This document shows positions 1-4,564 of a stretch of 5,318 bases of DNA, in pieces. The translations under genes were made by a program, and so were the position numbers. Below the pieces are notes generated by a model. It searched no databases. It saw only the letters and a list, made by a program, of their open reading frames with translations, and had not been told where the DNA came from. Source of the DNA: Candidatus Bathyarchaeota archaeon (GTDB lineage Archaea; Thermoproteota; Bathyarchaeia; Bathyarchaeales; Bathyarchaeaceae). The number at the start of each line of letters is the position of its first letter. Positions within the stretch are counted from its first letter, which is position 1. The stretch lies in assembly GCA_023136395.1 (NCBI GenBank), contig JAGLRI010000100.1, forward strand, positions 1 to 5,318. Direction: 5' to 3'.

Positions 1-165
1 TATCCAAAGCTCAGGTCTTTCATCCTTAAGAAGAACCATTTCCATATCATCACTTGGTGGCGTAAATTTTTTAACACTGAATTCTTCACTAAGATCTTTG
101 GCAACCTTTTCCAGATCAATTTTATGCCACCACCTGAACCTAGCATAACGATAAGGTTCACCCAT
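1..165 (-). CDS. 5' end of an unrecognised protein gene (partial)
   Basis: The minus-strand frame is open from an ATG at 165 to the window edge and gives 55 residues. It starts MGEPYRYARFRWWHKIDLEK and ends at the edge with RPELWI. An in-frame TGA at 208-210 with no ATG, GTG or TTG in between makes 165 the natural start. The visible part is charged and soluble, with aromatic residues (FRWW) near the N-terminus and no signal peptide or membrane segment. I do not recognise the family. A purine-rich stretch just before the ATG (GTGGGAAG) is at best a weak Shine-Dalgarno. A weak TATA-like CTTTTAAT at about 219-226 would fit a short leader. The 174-nt spacer to the transporter operon shows no clear oligo-T terminator on the minus strand, so read-through from the operon is possible. 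Confidence 0.6.
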   Translation of the reverse strand, partial: MGEPYRYARFRWWHKIDLEKVAKDLSEEFSVKKFTPPSDDMEMVLLKDERPELWI

Positions 166-339
166 CTTCCCACGTCCTATATTAGGGGATTCAAATCGAA
201 TAACTAATCAAATGAATCATTAAAAGTTTAATCAGTTCCTTGAACAATCTATCTATGCATATTTTTTATTATTTAAGGTAGATATCTAATCTTTGCTTGA
301 GATTGTATTAACATTTAGTCTTGTTTTTCCTTTTTTTGG

Positions 340-1956
340 TTATTCTATTCTTCTCAATTTTCTTTTTCCAAGCGATATGAGCATAATTCCTACTAACGAA
401 ATAATCGCAGTTTGCAATAGATGATTATATAAAAATCCCATGAAAAGATCTAAATTAGGTAATATCTTCCTGAAATCCAACCCGAGAATAGGTAAAATGA
501 TTGTAAGTCCTATCGAGGTAAAAATTGTTATTTGAAGGTTTATCACGGCATGTAATGTGCGATCTCTTGATTTTTCAGAGAAAGACGGTATTAAGAGAAC
601 GAACCCAAGAACGAAAATTACGAAGGCTGTAGCTCTTAGTGAGACCAATATAGTGTTTGTCAACAAGGAAATTAACGTAATTTGAGGCAACACGATTGTA
701 AAAATAACTGTCACCGCTGCAGCAATTGGAACTACCACTATTAAACCTTGTAGCAATCTCGCCTTGACAAATTTCCCCATTCCAGATGGCGCTTTCTTGA
801 ATATGAAGAGATTAGCTTTCTCTCGTGTCGTCCCTGTTCCAACTACGAAGGTTGCCAGAAATGGAGACATCATAAGACTTAACGAAAATAACGTGTCTTC
901 TAAATCCGAAGACGGATCCCCGAAGAATATGTTAAGCATAACTACCAGACCAACAACATAGACTAGCCATGATAGATTTTCAAGTCTTCGACCATAGTCC
1001 TTGCAAACAGATACTAGCAGACTGCTGGAGGATTTGCCTCCTAAAAGATATTTAATAGATTTATAGAAGACACCGTCAGGTTTAGCCCTTGAAGCTGTAA
1101 AAGTGATTGGTTCAAGGCTGTAAGCCCGATTAGCCACTTTCGTACCAAGCCAAAGCACCACTACTAAGAAGGTGATTTGACCTCCGAATCGGATCAGCGT
1201 CTCGACCCCAACCGCGGCAATGTCGCCGGGATTAGATGCAAAGCTAATGATAACTTCTGCGCCCCAAGAACTCGGCACCAAGCTGAGAAGAGTTTTAACA
1301 ATCCCACTCGTTCCAGGATTAGCAAGGGCTTCAAGCACGCCTCCGCTCATAATTGCATACATTAATGCGATTAGGGGTAAAACAAGGATTACTGAGAGGG
1401 CTCTACCAATATCTTTTCCACGTGAAGCTTTTCCAAATTTTGTTCGTAGAAGGGCAGCAATAAGGCTACCGATCCATAAGGCAGAAAAAAAAATTAAAAC
1501 GAAAACCATAATGATAATAGCTATCTGAACCAAGCCTAAACCCAGTGGATTAAGAACAGCTGTGAAAAAACCAGCGACAACTGCAACAGCGATAGCATAG
1601 AAAGGTACAACACCCAAAAACTCACCTAACAGAACGTCGCTCGGTTTGATGGGGGCTGCAAGAAAGATCTCCAACTGCCCAGTTTGCACGTCCCTTAAGG
1701 TATATGTAATTGGAAGTATCAAGATGTAAATGAACAGTAGGAACATTAGGATCTGTATCATCGCTACGGCAACTTGGGATAAGAAGAAAGCGAGTAATTC
1801 ATCAATGAATGCGCTAACGATTGCTGGTGCAATGAATGCTACATAAACCGCTAGTAGACCGATTACTATATATGGAAAGTAGGGTCTGATTGATCGAATA
1901 CCACTTAAACGAAGGTTATATTCATTCTTTGCAATCACAAGCCATTTAGGAACCAA
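340..1956 (-). CDS. ABC-2 type transporter permease, duplicated halves
   Basis: This is a 538-residue integral membrane protein, likely the permease of an ABC-2 type transporter that works with the ATPase encoded just upstream. Hydrophobic segments fall at about residues 29-50, 64-87, 112-137, 143-170, 187-205, 258-274, 328-345, 355-372, 402-424, 428-457, 472-492 and 507-528, roughly 12 helices. The typical ABC-2 cytoplasmic motif is seen at about 84-114 (TLRDVQTGQLEIFLAAP followed by KPSDVLLGEFL). A related motif recurs at 376-404 (TTREKANLFIFKKAP then KFVKARLL), which suggests two fused homologous halves. The start is a TTG that overlaps the ATPase stop region by 11 nt. A GGAGGGAG Shine-Dalgarno lies 10 nt before it, supporting translational coupling. 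The substrate cannot be told from sequence; drug, lipid, ion or polysaccharide export are all known for this superfamily. Confidence 0.88.
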   Translation of the reverse strand: MVPKWLVIAKNEYNLRLSGIRSIRPYFPYIVIGLLAVYVAFIAPAIVSAFIDELLAFFLSQVAVAMIQILMFLLFIYILILPITYTLRDVQTGQLEIFLAAPIKPSDVLLGEFLGVVPFYAIAVAVVAGFFTAVLNPLGLGLVQIAIIIMVFVLIFFSALWIGSLIAALLRTKFGKASRGKDIGRALSVILVLPLIALMYAIMSGGVLEALANPGTSGIVKTLLSLVPSSWGAEVIISFASNPGDIAAVGVETLIRFGGQITFLVVVLWLGTKVANRAYSLEPITFTASRAKPDGVFYKSIKYLLGGKSSSSLLVSVCKDYGRRLENLSWLVYVVGLVVMLNIFFGDPSSDLEDTLFSLSLMMSPFLATFVVGTGTTREKANLFIFKKAPSGMGKFVKARLLQGLIVVVPIAAAVTVIFTIVLPQITLISLLTNTILVSLRATAFVIFVLGFVLLIPSFSEKSRDRTLHAVINLQITIFTSIGLTIILPILGLDFRKILPNLDLFMGFLYNHLLQTAIISLVGIMLISLGKRKLRRIE

Positions 1957-2749
1957 CAGCTTTCTGCTCCCTCCAAGCTAGAAGCTCCTTCTCCTGCACA
2001 CCTCCGGTTATGGCGATGAACGCATCTTCTAAAGTTTTAGTTCCGGTCTGAGCTATGATTTCAGCTATTGTACCTAATGCTATTAATCTACCTTGGCTGA
2101 TGATGCCTATTCGATCACATAACTCCTCAACTATTGGAAGAATATGACTACAAATGAAGATAGTTTTGCCAGCTTTATCTGCTAATGTCTTAATCAAATC
2201 CTTTACCATGAGAGCAGCCCGTGGATCCAACATTGAAGTAGGCTCATCAAGAAATAGAATGGGGGGATCGTGAATTATTGCTGCTGCAATCAAGATCTTC
2301 TGTTTCATACCTCGACTGTAACCTTCAAGAAGATGATCACGTCTATCATAAAGACTGAAAAGCTTCAACAAATCCTCTATCCTTCCATGCAAAATTTTCG
2401 GGGGAACATCATATAGGGCTCCCATGAACTCCAGAAACTCTTGTGCACTCAACTTCTCATACAATCCAGGAGACTCAGCAAGCAAACCTGTAATTCGCTT
2501 AACTTCAGTTTCATCTTTAAGAATATCAAGATCATTTACGATAGCAGTACCATTGGTTGGCTTTATGATGCAGTTCAGTAACCGGACAGTGGTTGTCTTT
2601 CCCGCTCCGTTTGGACCAAGAAGACCAAAAGTTTCACCCTCATAGACTTCAAGGTTAAGCTCATCCACAGCCTTAATCTCGCCGCCCTTACCGTAATACT
2701 TAGATAATGATTCAGTTCGGATTAAAGCCTTCAACAAGTTATTACCCAT
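1946..2749 (-). CDS. ABC transporter ATP-binding protein (ABC-2/NatA-like class)
   Basis: This 267-residue nucleotide-binding subunit should power the permease encoded directly downstream from the cytoplasmic face. All core motifs are present: Walker A GPNGAGKTT at 45-53 (Lys51), a Q-loop region LLAESPGLYEKL where Glu92 replaces the usual Gln, the signature YSRGMKQK at 144-151, Walker B ILFLDEP at 164-170 with catalytic Glu169, a D-loop SMLDP in place of the more usual SGLDP, and the H-switch His202 in ICSHIL. The C-terminal TLEDAFIAITGG at 239-250 resembles the LEDVFLxLTG end typical of ABC-2 exporter ATPases. Length is normal for the class, and the Glu Q-loop and SRGMKQ signature are seen in other members, so it looks functional. 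The ATG at 2749 fits the TATA box about 55 nt upstream; no strong Shine-Dalgarno precedes it. It is the first gene of a two-gene operon. Confidence 0.95.
   Translation of the reverse strand: MGNNLLKALIRTESLSKYYGKGGEIKAVDELNLEVYEGETFGLLGPNGAGKTTTVRLLNCIIKPTNGTAIVNDLDILKDETEVKRITGLLAESPGLYEKLSAQEFLEFMGALYDVPPKILHGRIEDLLKLFSLYDRRDHLLEGYSRGMKQKILIAAAIIHDPPILFLDEPTSMLDPRAALMVKDLIKTLADKAGKTIFICSHILPIVEELCDRIGIISQGRLIALGTIAEIIAQTGTKTLEDAFIAITGGVQEKELLAWREQKAVGS
1967..1974 (-). promoter_or_regulatory. Shine-Dalgarno for the permease TTG start
   Basis: The minus strand reads GGAGGGAG inside the last codons of the ATPase gene, 10 nt before the TTG at 1956-1954. It supports TTG as the true start over the later in-frame GTG at codon 7, and implies coupled translation of the two subunits. 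Confidence 0.6.
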
Positions 2750-2801
2750 TTTCTATTCTGCACTCTTAATTTAAATGACTGTGGGTTTCAACCGAAAAAA
2801 G

Positions 2802-2815
2802 ATATATAATAAATA
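2802..2815 (-). promoter_or_regulatory. TATA-like promoter of the ABC operon
   Basis: The minus strand reads TTTATTATATATC, a good archaeal TATA box. With a start site about 25 nt downstream (near 2780), the ATPase mRNA would have a leader of about 30 nt. The same bases read TATATAATAAAT on the plus strand, so weak two-way activity is possible. Confidence 0.5.
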
Positions 2816-2854
2816 GAAAAACAGAATACTTGAATGATTTTGTGAAAGGTTAAA

Positions 2855-2968
2855 ATGGCGTTGACTGATGTTTTAGTAATTTGGATAGAGATATTCTGTT
2901 GTTTACATGCGAAAAAAGAGAGGTATCCTCACAGTTTTCCCGATAAAATTGATTTATTAAAAATATAA
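2855..2968 (+). CDS. possible 37-aa small ORF, unrecognised
   Basis: An ATG ORF of 37 codons begins MALTDVLVIWIEIFCCLHAK, with a short hydrophobic N-terminal stretch and a polar, basic C-terminal half. A weak AAAGGT sits 4 nt before the ATG and a TATA-like TATATAATAAAT lies about 45 nt upstream on this strand. Nothing in the protein resembles a known family, and an ORF of this length can arise by chance in AT-rich spacer. It is listed because both expression signals are at least partly present. Confidence 0.2.
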   Translation: MALTDVLVIWIEIFCCLHAKKERYPHSFPDKIDLLKI

Positions 2969-3013
2969 ATGCGCGCGAAAATAGAAGTGTTATGCTATAT
3001 CGTACTCGCCTAT

Positions 3014-3025
3014 AGCTAGCTAGCT
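3014..3025. repeat. 12-bp perfect palindrome AGCTAGCTAGCT
   Basis: Three overlapping AGCT units form a perfect 12-bp palindrome at the 3' end of the 39-aa minus-strand ORF, covering its TAG stop. No oligo-T follows on either strand, so it does not look like a terminator. It could be a protein-binding site or a simple-repeat accident. Confidence 0.4.
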
Positions 3026-3139
3026 CTTAGCTGTTTCCTCATTTTCTTTGATCTTTTCAACAATAATCTTTCCGTTAACTTGTTTTACTATGCGTTTGCC
3101 ATACTTAGTCTTTCTTTCCTCTACAATACGCTCTTTCAT
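3020..3139 (-). CDS. 39-aa charged small protein, unrecognised
   Basis: The ORF MKERIVEERKTKYGKRIVKQ plus 19 further residues ends at a TAG. It is rich in Lys, Glu, Ile and Val in an alternating pattern (GKRIVKQ, NGKIIVEKI) that suggests short beta strands or a hairpin. Residues 5-20 resemble the translation of the DNA just upstream of the ATG, which is open in the same frame back to a TAG before 3178. The protein may therefore start earlier with a non-standard codon, or be the remains of a longer repeat protein. A TATA box at 3203-3213 precedes it. No strong Shine-Dalgarno is seen, only GGGGT about 10 nt before the ATG. The function is unknown, but the sensible amino-acid pattern and the promoter argue that it is real. 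Confidence 0.45.
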   Translation of the reverse strand: MKERIVEERKTKYGKRIVKQVNGKIIVEKIKENEETAKS

Positions 3140-3202
3140 AATTCTTTTACCCCATTTTAAAACGGTTTGTTCAACAATCTACCAATATCATAATTTAAGA
3201 TG

Positions 3203-3213
3203 AATATAAAAAG
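3203..3213. promoter_or_regulatory. two-way TATA box between divergent small genes
   Basis: The plus strand reads TATAAAAAGG at 3205-3214 and the minus strand reads CTTTTTATATT at 3213-3203; both match archaeal TATA boxes. Expected start sites are near 3230 on plus and near 3185 on minus, matching the divergent small ORFs on each side. Confidence 0.5.
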
Positions 3214-3229
3214 GTGATGAGTTTGTTCG

Positions 3230-3376
3230 ATGTCTGGGTTGATTGTTCTTCGAAAGCAGAGGAAGGTCAATAATAGTAACATTTTTAAATTGGATGAAAG
3301 GTATGTCTATAACTTAAATTTGAGGTTGGAAAATGCCAAGCAAGAAAGAGAAAGCGGCAAATCGGGAAAAGCATAG
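3230..3376 (+). CDS. possible 48-aa small ORF overlapping the basic mini-protein
   Basis: An ATG ORF of 48 codons starts MSGLIVLRKQRKVNNSN and overlaps the 41-aa ORF out of frame by 44 nt. Its ATG lies exactly where a transcript from the TATAAAAA box at 3205 should begin, so it could be leaderless. A GGTGAT 11 nt upstream could instead act as a Shine-Dalgarno if transcription started earlier. The protein is basic and unrecognised. It competes with the downstream ORF, which has the better ribosome binding site, so this one may simply be leader sequence. Confidence 0.2.
   Translation: MSGLIVLRKQRKVNNSNIFKLDERYVYNLNLRLENAKQERESGKSGKA
3322..3326 (+). promoter_or_regulatory. Shine-Dalgarno GAGGT of the 41-aa basic protein
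   Basis: GAGGT lies 6 nt before the ATG at 3333, a near-ideal spacing and a match to the archaeal 16S tail. A TATA-like TTTTTAAA at about 3282-3289 could give this gene its own start site near 3310. Confidence 0.5.
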
Positions 3377-3458
3377 ACAATTGCAAAAGTCTAAGAAGAT
3401 GCAGAAGAAACAGAAAAAGGCTGTTGAACTTCCTAAAAGGCATAGGAAAGGAAAATAG
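3333..3458 (+). CDS. 41-aa highly basic mini-protein
   Basis: The ORF encodes 41 residues: it begins MPSKKEKAANREKHRQLQKS, passes through KKMQKKQKK, and ends LPKRHRKGK. About half the residues are Lys, Arg or His, and there is no hydrophobic core, so it is probably disordered or helical only when bound. Such composition suits a nucleic-acid or ribosome partner, but that is inference from composition alone. It matches no ribosomal protein I can name; S30e and L41e were considered and the sequence does not fit. A strong Shine-Dalgarno at 6-nt spacing, an upstream TATA-like box and an oligo-T run 88 nt past the stop support a real single-gene unit. Confidence 0.5.
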   Translation: MPSKKEKAANREKHRQLQKSKKMQKKQKKAVELPKRHRKGK

Positions 3459-3545
3459 CTTATCTATTTCCAATAGTCTGAAAAAATTATTCTTCTCCAA
3501 CCTAAATTCTAAAAATTAATGAACAGATTTAATTAAATAGTACAA

Positions 3546-3552
3546 TTTTTTT
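3546..3552 (+). terminator. oligo-T terminator candidate
   Basis: Seven T residues on the plus strand lie downstream of the 41-aa gene and have no hairpin, as is usual for archaeal termination. They could end the plus-strand transcript. Confidence 0.3.
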
Positions 3553-3600
3553 AACTCTCTAAACTCAACGATTCGAACTCTTTCTCGCAAAATGAGTCTC

Positions 3601-3675
3601 TTATAGATCTTTTAGTCGACGGAATACTAATCCTATCAGAAAAAATGTGGTGTGAAGCAAACCTACATTAGCCAA
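3601..3675 (-). other. out-of-frame C-terminal membrane helix of the preceding gene
   Basis: In the frame one base on from the 3668-4357 gene, 24 codons are open up to a TAA at 3601-3603. They encode a hydrophobic helix with a basic end, including TTFFLIGLVFRRLKDL. This looks like a C-terminal transmembrane anchor with a cytoplasmic Arg-Arg-Leu-Lys tail. A +1 shift around 3671-3675, for example one surplus G or A in ATAATTGG, would join it to residues ending SIYGII. This frame is closed upstream by a TAA at 3676-3678, so the shift must lie between there and the annotated stop. Confidence 0.45.
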
Positions 3676-4357
3676 TTATGCCGTAAATACTATATTCTAT
3701 AACCCAAAAACTCTCCTTGATGACCTGCAAACGAGCATTCCATGCCTCAATTGATGTTGAAGCTGTCTGAAGACAACTGTCCAAAGTATTGATTGTTATC
3801 AAAATATCAGGCATAAGATCTTTAATAGTTTCAAGACGATCTACAATGTCTCCTGTTAATGATTCGATGGAACTTACAGTATTGTTTAAGGAGAAGATGA
3901 TGTCGCTTAAATTGTCTTGTGTGGATCTTATCGATCCTGCGGCCTCTTCTGCTTCTGCAACCACCTCTGGAGCCAAAAATTGAATCTGCAAATTTTCAGA
4001 GATCACATCTAACACATCAGTCACTTCATTTAATGTCTCATTAGCTTGGTTTAGTACTCTAAATGTTGTTTCATTAGCTGAGACAAGGATGAGAATAGTC
4101 TCTGGTAATTTAGTTGAGACGTTACCTATCATCGATTCCGAATCACTTACGAGTGATCTAATCAATTGAACACCGATAGATGTCTCATTAATCATCCCTT
4201 TGATCTCTCCAATGTGGGTAGATGCCTCATCAATCCATATTGAGAATACACTCATATGAGAGGAAGCAAAGTAGATGGCTACTGGACATACTAAAAAACC
4301 TAAAAGACCGAAGAAGATAAGAAAACGGCTAACATATTTCCACACCAAAAGGTGCAT
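3668..4357 (-). CDS. membrane-anchored extracytoplasmic coiled-coil protein, probably frameshifted at the 3' end
   Basis: This protein of about 229-233 residues is unrecognised. A short basic N-terminus (WKYVSR) leads into one membrane helix (FLIFFGLLGFLVCPVAIYFA), then about 190 residues of mostly helical, heptad-like sequence rich in Ile, Leu, Ser, Thr, Asn and Glu. By the positive-inside rule the long domain faces outward. Six N-x-S/T sequons lie in it (Asn 61, 83, 99, 110, 153 and 162, counted from an upstream TTG at 4369), fitting archaeal N-glycosylation. It ends abruptly at SIYGIIG, just before an out-of-frame hydrophobic helix. Start choice is uncertain. TTG 4369 lies before a perfect GGAGGT at 4358-4363; ATG 4357 touches it; TTG 4348 and GTG 4345 lie 9 and 12 nt after it. 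All keep the membrane helix. No enzyme motif is visible; a surface tether, sensor or cell-division-like scaffold are all possible. Confidence 0.7.
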   Translation of the reverse strand: MHLLVWKYVSRFLIFFGLLGFLVCPVAIYFASSHMSVFSIWIDEASTHIGEIKGMINETSIGVQLIRSLVSDSESMIGNVSTKLPETILILVSANETTFRVLNQANETLNEVTDVLDVISENLQIQFLAPEVVAEAEEAAGSIRSTQDNLSDIIFSLNNTVSSIESLTGDIVDRLETIKDLMPDILITINTLDSCLQTASTSIEAWNARLQVIKESFWVIEYSIYGIIG

Positions 4358-4363
4358 ACCTCC
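4358..4363 (-). promoter_or_regulatory. perfect Shine-Dalgarno GGAGGT
   Basis: The minus strand reads GGAGGT immediately before the in-frame ATG at 4357. Standard spacing would favour TTG at 4348 (9 nt) or GTG at 4345 (12 nt), so this site argues against a start at TTG 4369, which precedes it. Confidence 0.5.
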
Positions 4364-4375
4364 ATACAAAAAATT

Positions 4376-4429
4376 TTACATCATTTTCCGTAACTTAAGA
4401 AAACTGGTAATGTTTGCGCACGCGCGCAT
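4376..4429 (-). CDS. 17-codon leader ORF upstream of the coiled-coil gene
   Basis: This short ORF (MRACANITSFLKLRKMM, then TAA) lies between the promoter and the coiled-coil gene. GGAG at 4438-4441 stands 8 nt before its ATG, and a TATA box at about 4464-4475 would start the transcript near 4445-4450, so it should be the first ORF on the mRNA. It is in the same frame as the main gene, with one TAA and a few codons between them. It may be a regulatory leader peptide, or an N-terminal extension cut off by a stop. A GC-rich stretch at 4415-4428 (TGCGC, 4-base loop, GCGCA) could fold within its first codons. The peptide itself matches nothing known to me. Confidence 0.35.
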   Translation of the reverse strand: MRACANITSFLKLRKMM

Positions 4430-4437
4430 AATACTCA

Positions 4438-4441
4438 CTCC
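4438..4441 (-). promoter_or_regulatory. Shine-Dalgarno of the 17-codon leader ORF
   Basis: GGAG (within GGAGTGAG on the minus strand) lies 8 nt before the leader ATG. It is the main reason to take the leader ORF seriously. Confidence 0.4.
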
Positions 4442-4461
4442 TTTGTTGTGAATTTATTGGT

Positions 4462-4476
4462 AACTTAAAATATATG
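4462..4476 (-). promoter_or_regulatory. TATA box for the leader ORF and coiled-coil gene
   Basis: The minus strand reads CATATATTTTAAGTT, a good archaeal TATA element. No comparable box lies closer to the main gene, so its mRNA should carry about 90 nt of leader including the 17-codon ORF. Confidence 0.5.
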
Positions 4477-4481
4477 TAAAT

Positions 4482-4522
4482 TTGCATGCATGCATTTGAA
4501 GTTGTATGAGTTGCATGCATTT
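4482..4522. repeat. paired TGCATGCA palindromic repeats, possible operator
   Basis: TGCATGCATGCA at 4483-4494 is a perfect 12-bp palindrome, and TGCATGCA at 4512-4519 is a second one. The shared 11-mer TGCATGCATTT occurs at 4487-4497 and 4512-4522, exactly 25 bp apart. The nearer copy is about 7 bp upstream of the TATA box of the coiled-coil gene, a place typical for archaeal activator or repressor sites. No regulator gene is visible in the window. Confidence 0.45.
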
Positions 4523-4534
4523 ACGTTAATAGCT

Positions 4535-4549
4535 AAAAAAAAGAAAAAA
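4535..4549 (-). terminator. oligo-T terminator after the amidohydrolase gene
   Basis: On the minus strand, 16 nt past the TAA stop at 4565, the sequence runs CTTTTTTCTTTTTTTTAG. Such T-rich tracts without a hairpin terminate archaeal transcription. It separates the hydrolase from the downstream coiled-coil gene. Confidence 0.6.
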
Positions 4550-4564
4550 GGGGAAGAAGATTAT

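Noticed and set aside
321..338. T-rich run on the plus strand near the permease 3' end
   Set aside because: The operon is on the minus strand, where this is an A-rich run, so it cannot be its oligo-T terminator; no plus-strand gene ends here.
1220..1528. 102-codon plus-strand ORF inside the permease gene
   Set aside because: It is antisense to a clear membrane protein gene, and its composition looks like a reverse-complement shadow with no promoter or ribosome site.
3214..3220. GTGATGA, a match to the C box of archaeal C/D guide RNAs
   Set aside because: No CTGA D or D' box follows at the right distance, and the match overlaps a Shine-Dalgarno-like GGTGAT and precedes the predicted transcription start.
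3285..3500. 71-codon minus-strand ORF rich in Phe and Leu
   Set aside because: It is antisense to the 41-aa Lys-rich ORF; the Phe/Leu bias is what antisense of AAG/AAA codons gives. The plus-strand gene has the better ribosome site.
3640..3645. Six-T run on the minus strand after the coiled-coil gene, as a terminator
   Set aside because: It is short and falls inside the out-of-frame membrane helix, where it would encode Phe-Phe, so it is better explained as coding sequence.
4482..4522. TGCATGCA repeats as a CRISPR or transposon end
   Set aside because: There are only two short copies, no regular repeat-spacer array, no transposase and no target-site duplication.
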